A stretch of 64,000 bases of DNA from Apoderus coryli (lineage: Eukaryota > Arthropoda > Insecta > Coleoptera > Attelabidae), in the NCBI GenBank assembly GCA_911728435.2, contig OU452208.1, positions 4,340,001-4,404,000 of the forward strand, in the 5' to 3' direction. The translations under genes were made by a program, and so were the position numbers. The notes beneath the pieces were generated by a model. It was not told the DNA's origin, did no database searches, and saw nothing but the letters and a program-made list of their open reading frames with translations. Shown piece by piece: positions 45,715 to 57,047 of the stretch (position 1 is the stretch's first letter; every line of letters starts with the position of its first letter).

Positions 45715-46200
45715 ATGGAGGCTTTTAATTATTAGTATGTCTGTGTGTCTGTTTGTCAACTCAAAAACCACTGAACTCATTTTAACCAAATTTGGTACAA
45801 AAATACTACACTAGGTCCTAATTAACTATTAGGAAACATTGGGCGTAGGTAAGAGGTTCTTACAAGGGTGCAAAAATTTAAAAAATTCTAACTCCTTAAA
45901 CTTATCCGAAATATTGAATAATTTTTCATTGCTTTAATAGAGTATAACCTAAAACGTCATAAAAAATTAGATCACAGTGGAGTTCGAAAACCGTGTAAAA
46001 AGGGGTTAAAAACTTAAAAAAACATATTTATATCACGTAGCAGAATTATTGACTAGTTATTTATATCTTTAATAGAATATAACGTGAAAAATGTCACTTA
46101 GAAGTATTAGTTCATACAGGCGTTCAGAATTACACTATTTGTGGGTCAAAAATAAACTTTCCAGAAAAATTAGCCAACCAACATAGAGTCATAAGTAAGT
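45715..46200. repeat. Copy of the (CTGT)n-started degenerate repeat family
   Basis: TATGGAGGC, then TGTCTGTGTGTCTGTTTGTC and AACCAAATTTGGTACAAAAA, then units with TTAAACTTATCCGAAATA and GAGTATAACC. Same family as 32880-34130. Confidence 0.65.
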
Positions 46201-46546
46201 TGCTACAAACATGTGATAGAAGATTTAGACTTTAATGTCAATTAGGCAGTTCCAAAAAAATATTATAGAAAATTTCAATTTAATTAGAAAAAACGAACGA
46301 TTTTTTCCTCAAAAAGGATTTGCAGCTCCCGGTTTCAGCTCCGCAAAAGAGGCAAAACTCTATTGTTTTTGGCGAGACATTCCTAAAGAAGCAATATCTA
46401 GTTGTGATAATTCGTTATTTTGAAGATTCCTCCCTACCGATCCAGTTGAGCAATTTTCCTCTCAAAATCACGACCCTCGGCTAATTGTTAAAATAACATT
46501 TGTTGGTATTGAAAACTATTTAACACTCTACTAATAATTATTTCAG

Positions 46547-46778
46547 ATAACTGATGGTACCTGTCAAACACTACAAAATGCTGTAGAGAGATATTGGAAC
46601 ATCGTAAATAACGAAGGAGCAAGAGTGGTGACTCAAATAGCGAATTCTCCTCATGACAAACATAAGAAACGCTATTACTTACACAGGAATTTTATAAATT
46701 ATTTAGATGTACTGAATGTGACTTTAACGGGAAAATGCAAAGATGATGATTATCCAACCAGTGATATGGATGAAAAAT
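46547..46778 (+). CDS. Beta-hexosaminidase exon 2 (N-terminal domain)
   Basis: After acceptor ATTATTTCAG the frame reads ITDGTCQTLQNAVERYWNIV and later NFINYLDVLNVTLTGKCKDD. This belongs to the non-catalytic N-terminal domain of family 20 hexosaminidases. NVT is a possible N-glycosylation site. The donor T|GTAAGA leaves phase 1. It joins cleanly to exon 1 (phase 0) and exon 3. Intron 1 (5.6 kb) contains a mariner, a mariner composite and the hammerhead-like sequence. Confidence 0.85.
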
Positions 46779-46954
46779 GTAAGATATTTAAAGCTAGCTA
46801 AAAATATCACAGTTTTCTTCGTATATACAACCTTTTATAGGGACTACGTGTCCCAGATTAAAACGCATAAACAAAAAGTTTTGATTAACAAATAGATACA
46901 CTACTGCTCTGTACTAGACCCCAAATGAAGCCCTGTTATCATTGTCGTTACGAC

Positions 46955-47590
46955 TGTTGTCTTTTTACTTTTTTTATTGACAAATACTCGTTATAATTTC
47001 AATAAATTTTGTTGTAATCGAGTTTTATGAGCCCCAAATCATCTCGATGGGATTGAAAATCCAGTGGCAGTTGTTCAGCAATCCATTTTTCAAATAATTG
47101 AGCATTCATATCTTCATGATAATCTGCAGCCATTCTATTGTCAATTTTTTATATTTAAATCCGCAGTCTATTAGTATTTCCCGCAGTGTGACCAAGCAAT
47201 TGTAATTATATTGTCTGTAGTTTTTAAGTTTTTCTCGAACCATATCTAAAGTAGGCACCATATTTTGTTTATAAAAACTATACACAATTTTCTCAATGAA
47301 GTCCCTACCGTCGTCATCAATTTGTTTAAATTTTTGTCCAATACGTTTTCTTTTTACACTAGGTCAATTACATTTCCCTTTCTAATCACTCGATAAATGG
47401 TTGAGACTGACAATTTAGTCAGCTTGTTATTTTTTTTACAGATATTTAAATTACATTCTGCTTCATGTTCATTTTTAAGGCACTCATACATAGTTGAAAT
47501 TATTCGTTGACACTACACATCTTTATTTTTAAGTTCCACACTACAGTTTAAATTATTATGTTCGAATGGTCTCCAAAACGCCATATTGCA
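46955..47590 (-). pseudogene. DDE-type transposase relic (DDE_3-like)
   Basis: Minus-strand pieces in shifting frames read ISTMYECLKNEHEAECNLNI, KKNNKLTKLSVSTIYRVIRK (helix-turn-helix), FIEKIVYSFYKQNMVPTLDM, VREKLKNYRQYNYNCLVTLR and ILIDCGFKYKK. MAADYHEDMNAQLFEKWIAE follows. This order is known from DDE-superfamily endonuclease genes repeated in insect genomes ('YH.EMN...F..W'). The catalytic part is lost. Identification is by motif memory; a domesticated fragment or other family is possible. Confidence 0.5.
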
Positions 47591-48309
47591 ACCGTTAAAA
47601 AAAATTAAATATACAAACAAAATAGAAATAATATATTATTTACTAAAAATACTTATTTAACTGCGACACTGGCAATAAATATATCTCTCGACAACTGCCG
47701 CAATCCAAGAGATAATAATAATAAATTATTAAGCCGTGATAATAAAAATGGTAATACGCCCAGAGCGCCTAATGTGGCACGTTTAAAATAGTCATTGTGA
47801 TTAAGCAACTACTTGATCACCTATACATATGACCGGTTGGATTTTTCTTATTGTCTTTCATCCATAGTTCGTTCATTTTCAAGTAACATTAAAAAAGTAG
47901 TCAGGATCCATTTTTTGACAAAATTAGGTATTAGGTAGCGTTAAAGTTTTTTATAATCAGCATTTTTGGTATTTGTTAAAATAAAGATAATAATATATAG
48001 AAATTAAGATAGTGAATTTACATGATTTCAATGTGAGAGAATAATAACAGTGAAATGTTTACACGCTTCAAACAAAAATAACTTCACATTCAAAATTAAA
48101 ATAAAGAAGTTATTTGACAGAGTACCTAAATAAGGTGAATCTCTCGAAAACTAAAAAACTGATTAAATACCTCATCATTCATCGCTACTTTTATCCAAAA
48201 ATAAGTTTTTCTGAAGTCTTCACAAAATATTGACATTCTTCTTACGCCACAAAACCTGTAAATCCAGTATTTTAAGTTTTTACCGCGCATCGACAAAAAT
48301 AACAGTATG

Positions 48310-48620
48310 GGTTGTTGAAATTTGGGTTGAGTGGACGTCTCAGAGCTTCTTAGAGGGGGAAGCAGCGTTTAATCGGAAGTCGAGAAGTGATTACGACTCG
48401 TAGGAGGAAACTGAGCATTATATCACGCTGATTGCGCCTGCAGATATTGACACCCAACACATAACTGAACTCCACAAGTTAGTGGAGGGCACAGGGCTGC
48501 TGGATGGTAGCATAATGCATGGGTACTTTTCACAATAAGCCCATGAGGCTGCAGTGAAACCGGGGACTTAGGTCGAACGGACCCGTTACAAAAAAAAAAA
48601 ACAACAAAAAAAAAATACGC
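48310..48620 (+). repeat. Retroposed fragment with A-rich tail
   Basis: A GC-richer segment ends GGTCGAACGGACCCGTTAC followed by A12 CAACA9. This composition and tail suggest a SINE or the 3' end of an A-tailed LINE. No coding signature. A (CT)n microsatellite follows at 48766-48780. Confidence 0.4.
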
Positions 48621-48928
48621 GTGCAGCACAGTACACGTGATAGAAGTGAATACTTCTTTCACGAGAGAGGAAGGGAATACGAATGACGGTACAAAAGGGA
48701 CAACCGAAGGATAGGCAACGTTAAGCCGCTATATACATAATAGTGTATGGTATATGATATATTCTCTCTCTCTCTCCCTCATATTTGTTATATGCTTCAT
48801 CTCTTTTACGGGACGAAAATTTTATAAATCGTGTCGTGACGCGACCTTGAAAAATCACTCTCATGCGGCCAAAGAAGTATTAACTTCAAAAAAAAAAAAG
48901 GCCTACTTATTCTAATTTTGTTTTTCAG

Positions 48929-49044
48929 ATTCATTAACAATAAACAATGATAAAGCTAGTTTAGAAGGAGATACTATTTGGGCAATCTTAAGAGGCCTAG
49001 AGACGTTCTCACAGTTACTTTATATTGGTGAAGATACTGTTTCG
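48929..49044 (+). CDS. Beta-hexosaminidase exon 3
   Basis: The acceptor is TTTGTTTTTCAG. The frame continues as YSLTINNDKASLEGDTIWAI then LRGLETFSQLLYIG, the conserved 'A.T.WG/AxLRGLETFSQL' block ending the N-terminal domain of HEXA/HEXB proteins. The donor TCG|GTAAGT is in phase 0. 116 bp. Confidence 0.9.
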
Positions 49045-49339
49045 GTAAGTTAGTACAAAACACAAGATAACTAGACTATTACCTATTTTATAACATTTCA
49101 TTTTAAATTTGTACTTGCTTAGTTTACCTATTATTAGCTTCAATAAACACTCATCATATTATGTATATCCCTGCCGCCAAATATCAGCGATTTTTACTCG
49201 CATGCCATAAACGCACGACAAAAATGGAAGTGAGGTGAGTGGCAGGTGATAGCGTCACCTCAGCCCAGCTGGCATTATCCTTTTACGCGAAATATCAGCA
49301 ATTTTCTCTCACATGTCTGTCAACGAAGTATTGTGGAAC

Positions 49340-49600
49340 CGACAATATTGGATGGGTGGACGGTGCTTCCGGCTGAGTCGGTAGACTTGCCTATGCCTAT
49401 GCCTAGTAGTTATTGACTACATAGCCGTGGGTGCTGGAGGATCGCAGTCGAGGACCGTGGTTCGTATTCCACGCTAAACTGTAATGTAGGTCCATACTTA
49501 CGCTGGTTGAATATCAATTTCACGACAAGATTCCAATAATACAAGAAAAATATTTAGTCCAAAGTGCCGACGTGGACTCGGAATGCTATTCTTTATACTG
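49340..49600 (+). repeat. tRNA-derived SINE-like sequence
   Basis: GGCTGAGTCGGTAG (49371) resembles a Pol III A box and GGTTCGTATTCC (49459) a B box. The latter lies in GACCGTGGTTCG, reminiscent of a tRNA T-arm. The boxes are ~75 bp apart, longer than in a tRNA. CAAAGTGCCGACGTGGACTC at 49560 is shared with 18027, which may be the tail. Confidence 0.4.
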
Positions 49601-49846
49601 TCACATCCAATCTTATGAATAATTCACCGACGTGACGTTCAGACTGAATCAATATTTACATCTTTAAAGATCCCTCGGACAGTTCGTTTAATAAAGATGA
49701 GTTTTAGTAACGATTTTTTTAAGTTTCATGTGAATTTCACTATAATGCTCTATCATTACGCTAATCATTTTTCTGGCATAATAAATTACACAAAACAATA
49801 CTTGGTGTCCGAACGGGAAGGGTTTCGATCGATTATGGAGATACTA

Positions 49847-50749
49847 CACTGAGGAACAATCTGGCTTAGTACTTAGGTTGACGGGGCCAATTCAGCTAAA
49901 ATGTTATGTTATCTAGTACTTGAGGATATACCGGCAGTGGGTGTCAACTTTCTTATTTTAAATACGACCCTATATAAATTATATTTTTTTGGGTTCGACT
50001 TGTAATTCTAAAGATTATAACTGCTACCGTTACCAAGATTCAAATGCTCTCCCATTCTTATCTTGGACACAGTGTATATTGTTAATAAATATTGATACTG
50101 GGTATTTAAAAAAAAAGGTGTGAAATATTATATTGAAAAAAGTGTCAAAACTGAATTTTTTTTAATGGCAACCCCCAATTTTTATATTTTTTTGCATCAA
50201 AAATAAGGGAAAGTTTATGAAAGTATGTCTATTTCAAAAGTGATAGGACTTTGAACTTTAATTAATTTTAGTTGGCCATGATGGGCTTTAGAAAGCAAAT
50301 AAATGACACTTGGTCAAAAATAATCAAATCTATTTGGCGGGCAACACATGGACAATTAATTTTAAGACGTGGGAAGTGTTTAGAAATGCAAGGTCAAATT
50401 TATTAAAAAAGTATACATAGGAGCCTAAAGATCTAGAACTAATAAGATATCCCAACAAAATCAATTATTAAAGCTTGCATACAATACAAACATTTTAATT
50501 ATTCTTTAGCCTGCATAAAATTTCAAATATTTCGAAAACGGCATAGGTAGGTATAACATATTATACATGAAGTAACTTTAGAAATACAAGTAGAATCCAG
50601 AAAAAAAAATATGATTTATAAAGGGTCGTATTTAAATTAAAGGAAGTTGACACCCATTTCCGCCATAACCGGAAGTACTGGAGTCTTGAAAACATTTTAG
50701 CCGAATTGGTCCCGTCGACCTAAATTCTACGCCAGATTGTTCCACAGTG
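49847..50749. mobile_element. Non-autonomous TA-inserting element in intron 3
   Basis: Ends CACTGAGGAACAATCTGGC and GCCAGATTGTTCCACAGTG with TA outside. Arms of ~190 bp are complementary (for example AATTCAGCTAAAATGTT with its partner at 50690; GGGTGTCAACTTTC with 50645). A CACAGTG|TA end of another repeat (50074) lies inside the left part. No ORF. Confidence 0.75.
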
Positions 50750-50805
50750 TAGTTTATAGGTAGTATAATACAAATGTACACAGTTTTTTTTTGTGTTCAA
50801 TTTAG

Positions 50806-51011
50806 TTGAGAATAAACGCAACCTCAATTGTGGATTACCCAAGATTCAAATATCGTGGTCTATTGTTGGATACTGCCAGACATTTTATACCTTTAGATAA
50901 AATTTATACAACTCTGGATGCACTGTCATATAATAAATTCAACGTTTTCCATTGGCATATTGTAGACGACCAGAGTTTTCCATATGTTAGCAAAAAATTT
51001 CCTGAACTAAG
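50806..51011 (+). CDS. Beta-hexosaminidase exon 4 (start of GH20 catalytic domain)
   Basis: The acceptor is TTCAATTTAG. It encodes [40 protein letters not shown] and [20 protein letters not shown]. The Arg of YRGLLLD (residue 192 of this protein) and the HWHxVDD segment are substrate-contact positions in human HEXA/HEXB. The donor CTAAG|GTAAGA is in phase 2. A MITE (49847-50749) ends only 56 bp before this exon. Confidence 0.92.
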
Positions 51012-51082
51012 GTAAGAAAAGATGAATAATAACAAAAATTCCACACCTCTACTTTTCAACGAATAACATATCTTAATTTCAG

Positions 51083-51415
51083 TGGCGGCTCGCAACTCAT
51101 TTAACTAGGGAGGGGGGCTAAACTTACGTAGACAAATTTCCCCAGCACCCAGGAGGTACTATCCCGAATATATTTAACGTTTTCATTATACCTAATTCTC
51201 AATTTCTTGTGTATACACAGAGGATATTTTGTTACCACAAAATTTGAATTTTATATTCGATGATATATGATCCTGACTTTTAATATCGTCGTAACCCACT
51301 TTACCCCAAATGCCGGCGGTTTCGATCACCAACTCACCGTTAGCGTAAAACTGTCTCATAACAAAAGCGCGGTGCTCAAGGTCCCACATCTTGATTGAAC
51401 TGAAAGTTACAACTC
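51083..51415. repeat. hAT-like MITE in intron 4
   Basis: CAGTGGCGGCTCGCAACT at the left and AGTTACAACTCGCCACTA at the right form imperfect inverted ends about 335 bp apart. No convincing 8-bp duplication. It is most of the 575-bp intron. Confidence 0.5.
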
Positions 51416-51536
51416 GCCACTACACAATAGAACCTTCCCAGCCGCCGCCCCCCCACTACTTGCCGTGTACTACCCAATCCAAAAACATACGGTTCCGGGT
51501 AATCACCCATGGGGGTGGAACACAAAATTCAACTAA

Positions 51537-51707
<171 letters not shown>

Positions 51708-52093
51708 TAAAGAAACAATACCTACAGTTAGAGACTTAAAGATGTGATATTGATATTATTTATCTATCAACACTTTGCACACATTTGGTACCGTAACGTT
51801 TTTCTGAGTTCGTTGTGTGAAATAATAACGAGATTTGAATTTAAACTAATTTATTTCCACGTAAGTAATAACTAAACACTTAAATTAATAACTTAAAAGA
51901 ACTATATTTATTACTATTTATATTTCACAACACTGTTCTTAATTATTGGCTATTCACTTCATTTCTGACTGTGTTGTGTGTCTGTCTCTCTGTCTTTATA
52001 TACCATGTCGCCCTCCACAGCATACAAGAACGTTCTGGAGCTTGCTATTCTCTTCTGTTCTATTCTGTGGTATTCTACGACAATAGCAGCGTG

Positions 52094-54340
52094 AGTATAG
52101 AGCATACAGCATACATTAAAATGCCAACGTGCCGAGCCAATCAGAGTATGGGGGGCGGGGCTTTCCTTGGCGCGCATTTGAGTTTGAATTTAACGCTATT
52201 CAACTTATTTTATTATACCTAGCTGAAAAACCTTCATTTCGTATATCGGAAAAACGATACTCAAATATATTTATGTATAATTTGAAGATACCTATCTAAT
52301 TTTAAAATCATTTTATGCATTACAGATAGGAAGTCAGGAAATAAAAAAGGCACATTATTCTCAATAGTTTATTTTTAGCTATATATATTAAATTATACAC
52401 AATGATAATAAATAATAATTACAATGAACATACAAATTAATACAAATACACCACTACCATCATTGATCTCAATGACTACCATACATACATATACAGGGTG
52501 TCCTACGGTGGTAACCCATTAGATTATTTCAGAAATTACTTCGAATTGAATTTTGTAAATTTCAGTGTCTATATTGTTAAATATGCTCTACTCAAATAAT
52601 ATAATAGCAACGTCATAGCACTTCCGGTTATACCGGAAGTTGATGGCAACTTTGTTATTTTAAATGAAACACCGTATATATTATTACATTTTTGGATTCT
52701 AAATAAGATTTCAGACATATTTCATGTATCATGTCCTATACTTAACGTCAGTCATTTTTGACTTATATCAAGATTTATGTCAAAATTGACAGTTTAGGGT
52801 CCATAAGAATTCCGTTTTTTCCTTGTAAATCAGTATTTAATAATTATTTTGCAGGTATTTTCTTATCAGGTAGGATCTTCTTTTTCGAATTGACAAGACA
52901 TTTTCTGATTAGTTTATACAGGGTGGTCAAAAAATTATATTGAAAACGGTTCAAGAAAAACAGTTGAAAGTCAATTTTTTCAAATGGAATGGGTATATTA
53001 TTTTATCTTCCTTAACATTAAGAAATAATGCAATTTTGTAATAGGTTATCACTTTCTAAAATGCATAGTTTTCGAAATATCGTCATTTTAAATTTTTCTG
53101 CACCGCCTACCGTTGTCTCTCTGGAAGCTAGCTAATTAATTTAGTTAGCCATGAAATTATGGTCATTTTAACGTCAAACTAAACGTCAAATTAATAAAAA
53201 TGAAAAATACTTATTGATATTATAAATTTATTATTAATTCATGGAGAATAAAATAAAGTGATTAATATCACCTGTAGAGTATTAAACGAGAGAAACCCCC
53301 ATTTGCTAACGATGACTAGAGAAATTAGGAAGAATTTTGAAAAATCATTTAGAGCAGGTTGAGAGGTATACAACAACATATACAGTATTACAACGAACTA
53401 AGACTAAAATTTAAAATAATACAGCAGAAATGAACAGAAGATTAAACTAAATAAATTTTCAACTAAAAAAAGTTAATCAACTAACGATACAAAAATAATT
53501 TAATTGTTCGATATGACACCCATTTAAAATGATGATATTTCGAAAACTATGCATTTTAGAAAATGATAACCTATTACAAAATTGCATTATTTTTTAATGC
53601 TACGGAAGATAAAATAATAATAATATACCCATTCCATTGGAAAAAATTGACTTTCAACTGTTTTTCTTGAACCCTTTTCAATATAATTTTTTGACCACCC
53701 TGTATAAACTAATCAGAAAATGTCTTGTCAATTCGAAAAAGAAGATCCCACCTGATAAGAAAATACCTGCAAAATAATTATGAAATACTGATTTACAAGG
53801 AAAAAACGGAATTCTTATCGAGCCCTAAACTGTCAATTTTGACATAAATCTTGATATAAGTCAAAAACGACTGACGTTAGGTATAGGACATGATACATGA
53901 AATATGTCTGAAATGTTATTTAGAATCCAAAAATGTAATAATATATAGGGTGTTCCATTTAAAATAACAAAGTTGCCATCAACTTCCGGTATAACCGGAA
54001 GTGCTATGCTATTATATTATTTGAGTAGAGCATATCTGACAATATAGACACTGAAATTTTCAAAATTTAAGTCGAAGTAGTTTCTGAAATAATCTAATGG
54101 GTTGCCACCGTAGGACACCCTGTATATTATAAGGTTCAACACCAAACAAATCTAATATTACTTTTTCAGATTGCGTACTATTTCAATTTAGATATTTTCC
54201 TTTTAATTGGATCACTTTTTCACACAAAATAAGTTGAATAGCGGTTAAATTCAAACTCAAATGCGCGCCAAGGAAAGCCCCGCCCCAAATGCTCTGATTG
54301 GCTCGGCACGTTGGCATTTTAATGTATGCTGCGTGAGTAT
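52094..54340. repeat. Inverted repeat enclosing the second composite
   Basis: About 120 bp at 52096-52217 (ACATTAAAATGCCAACGTGC, GCGGGGCTTTCCTTGGCGCG) occur inverted at 54226-54340. Between them are unique flanks (52218-52493, 54125-54225) and the composite copy. Three nested layers of inverted DNA result. Confidence 0.75.
52494..54122 (+). mobile_element. Nested mariner composite, copy 2 (internally deleted)
   Basis: Same outer ends (CAGGGTGTCCTACGGTGG) and same inner ends (52919; 53702) as copy 1, TA-flanked. Only a remnant of the transposase start is left at 53240-53340 (CACCTGTAGAGTATT AAACGAGAGAAACC). It is followed by ~180 bp of foreign sequence to about 53530. It lies in intron 5, about 7.3 kb from copy 1. 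Confidence 0.85.
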
Positions 54341-54949
54341 GACTAGACGCCTGGCCGTGTTGCCGGATGTGTTTATTTATCTCTAAGCGTACGGGACATT
54401 TTAATATTCGTCAGTACAATACAGCTTTTTAGTTGGCACTAGTTAATATAGATGCCTATAGAAAGGCGTAACTTGTTCTTCATGAATTCCATCCTTCATG
54501 AATGCGCTATGAACACGAACTTTATGCAGCATTTCTTGCACAAATCATTGTCCGTTCTGTTGTAACGTTTGGTTTGGATAGGGTCGTTAATGGCTGGCGT
54601 TCAACTGGTTCCACGCCGGTTTGTTCCTCGGACGCCATTTTGTTACGTGCTATGCTCCACGGACACTGGGTAACTAAAGTGTAAATTGTAATTCCAGGGG
54701 TCGGGTATTTAATCCGACTAAAAGAGGGTCTAAAGGGCTTAGTCCTGGTATTTTCCCTCGTTGCTACTGGACGGTTGCTCTATTCACTTGATTTACCACC
54801 ACTGCTGCTTGCTGCCGGCCGCCGACTCACTATTTGCAGAGAACAACTAAGGGAGAGAATATAATCTCTGTCTTGCCGCCTTTGATCTCATTCAGCCTGT
54901 GGCCGCCATGTTGTAAGAGTAGAAAACACAGTCGTAATTAAATTTTGTT
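54341..54949. other. GC-richer unassigned stretch
   Basis: No protein signature. CAGAGAACAACTAAGGGAGA plus GAATATAA at 54837-54864 recurs inverted at 58225-58252, with further similarity beyond (ATCTCATTC). These may be parts of two related LTR or UTR sequences in opposite orientation. Confidence 0.4.
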
Positions 54950-57047
54950 GACATAATCAATACAAGAGAACTCATGAGAAATGAAGATCTTACAAAGAGA
55001 TATGCGGAATCCATCAATAAATACGTGAAAAGTATCAATCAAACTAATGATATTGAAGACATTGTTATTGGAATAAAAGAGTCCATAAAAGCATCAAACG
55101 AAGAAATCAAACCGAAAATAAGAAAAGGGAAAAAGAAAGAATGGATGACGATAGAGATATTGGATCTGATGGAAGGTCGCAGGAAATATAAAATCCAGGG
55201 AAATCAAGAGAAATATAAGGATACTCACAAGGAAATAAGAAGGAAGATCAAAGAAGCAAAGGAACTATGGATGGAAGAAAGATGTATTGAAATAGAACAG
55301 TTACAAACAAGAGGTGATTCATTTGGATTCCACAAAAAAGTAAAAGAAATATCACATATATACAGAAAACAACACAAAAGTCGAATACGCAATGATCAAA
55401 ATGAGTATATAACATCAGAAGAAGAACTAGCAACGACATGGAAAAAATACGCGGAAAACCTTTTCAATGATATAAGACCACAGCAGCCAGTGCATACGCT
55501 GCACTCTGATAATTTATCGGGGCCCTCTATAATTAAAAGCGAAGTGATATATGCCATCAAGTCAACCAAGATGTACAAAGCCCCAGGACCAGATGACATC
55601 ACCGTAGAAGCAATTAAGTTGTTAGACGAAGAAAATGTAGAAATGCTAGTGAATTTGTTCAATCGCATATATGACACTGGCCACATTCCATCTGATTGGC
55701 TTCGATCAACGTTCGTAATGATCCCAAAGACGACCAACGCCACGAAATGTAAAGACCATCGCCTTATCAGCCTAATGAGTCATCTGCTGAAGGTATTCCT
55801 GCGTATTCTACACTCTAGAATGTTCAATAAACTAGAAGATCTTAGCGGAGACACACAGTTTGGTTTTAAAAGCGGAATGGGGACTCGTGAAGCTGTTTTC
55901 TGCCTGAATACTTTAGTACAAAACAGCTTAGACCAACGAAAAGACGTATATATGCTGTTTATTGATTACGAGAAGGCCTTCGACAATGTTAGACATGACA
56001 CCTTGTTGAAACTTCTGCACAATGCCAATATTGACGCAAAAGATATCAGAATCATCCAAAATCTATACTGGAATCAGAAAGCCTGTGTAAGATTTGAGAA
56101 ATCACTAACAACAGACGAATTTAAAGTTCTAAAGGGGGTTCGACAAGGGTGCATACTGTCACCAATACTATTTAACTTATACGTCGAAAATATATTTTCT
56201 GAGGCGCTGGAAGACTTAGAGTGTGGGATTAAAGTAAATGGTATACCAATTAACAACATACGGTATGCAGACGACACCGTAATCATTGCTGACAGTGAAG
56301 AGGAATGCTGGAACAGATAAATACAGTTGGAAAGGGGAATGGTCTCAAAATAAACATACAAAAGACAAAGTACATGATAGTAAGCAGAAACCCTCCTCAA
56401 AATGCTGTGTAACTTGGAAGACCAACCTATTGAACGAGTGCAAAACTTTAAATACCTTGGAACCAACATAAATGAACAATGGAATCCCGAACAGGAAATT
56501 TGCTGTCGCATACAACAAGCGAGGCAAGCTTTCACAAGCCTAAGACCCTTTCTTTGCAACCTGACATTGTCCCTCAAATTAAGATGCAGAATGGTGCAGT
56601 GTTACGTCTGGTCCATCCTGTTATATGGAATGGAAACATGGACTCTGAAGATCCGGTCGATAAACAAGCTTGAGGCTTTTAAAATGTGGTGTCTAAGAAG
56701 GATGCTACGTATATCGTGGCTAGACCGAGTTCGAAATGAAGACGTTCTTAGAAGGGCGGGATGCGAAAGAGAACTTTTCAACATAATCAAGCAGCGGAAA
56801 ATTGGATACCTGGGCCACATACTACGAGGAGAGAAGTACAAAATACCACAGATAATTCTCCAAGGAAAAATTGAAGGGAAGAGAGAAGTAGGACGTAAAC
56901 AGATGTCCTAGTTGAGAAACATCAAGAACTGAACAGGCATTAGCAATACGGGCGAGCTCTGTCGCGCTGCGGAAGCAAAGACCCTTATTATGATGAGATA
57001 GGCGCCAACGCACTAGAAGTGTACGGCATTTTAAGAAGAAGAAGAAA
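54950..57047 (+). mobile_element. RTE-clade LINE, 5'-truncated
   Basis: The element starts inside ORF2 (INTRELMRNEDLTKRYAESI), giving a 448-residue frame to 56320. RT motifs are MYKAPGPDDITVEAIK, LISLMSHLLKVFLRIL, FIDYEKAFDNVRHDTL (Asp), GVRQGCILSPILFNLYVE and IRYADDTVIIADSEEE (Asp pair). A small deletion and two frameshifts follow. The rest (56402-56911) has NFKYLGTNINEQWNPE, WSILLYGMETWTLK, AFKMWCLRRMLRISW and RKIGYLGHILRGEKY, typical of RTE. The 3' end is GCATTTTAAGAAGAAGAAG, the usual RTE tail. The RT core is open, but the C-terminal breaks and missing endonuclease make it inactive. Confidence 0.9.

Noticed and set aside
48423..48662. 79-residue minus-strand frame
   Set aside because: It begins in the A-rich tail of a retroposed fragment and has no signature.
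49371..49470. A functional tRNA gene
   Set aside because: A- and B-box-like motifs are too far apart and no cloverleaf closes; SINE-like at best.
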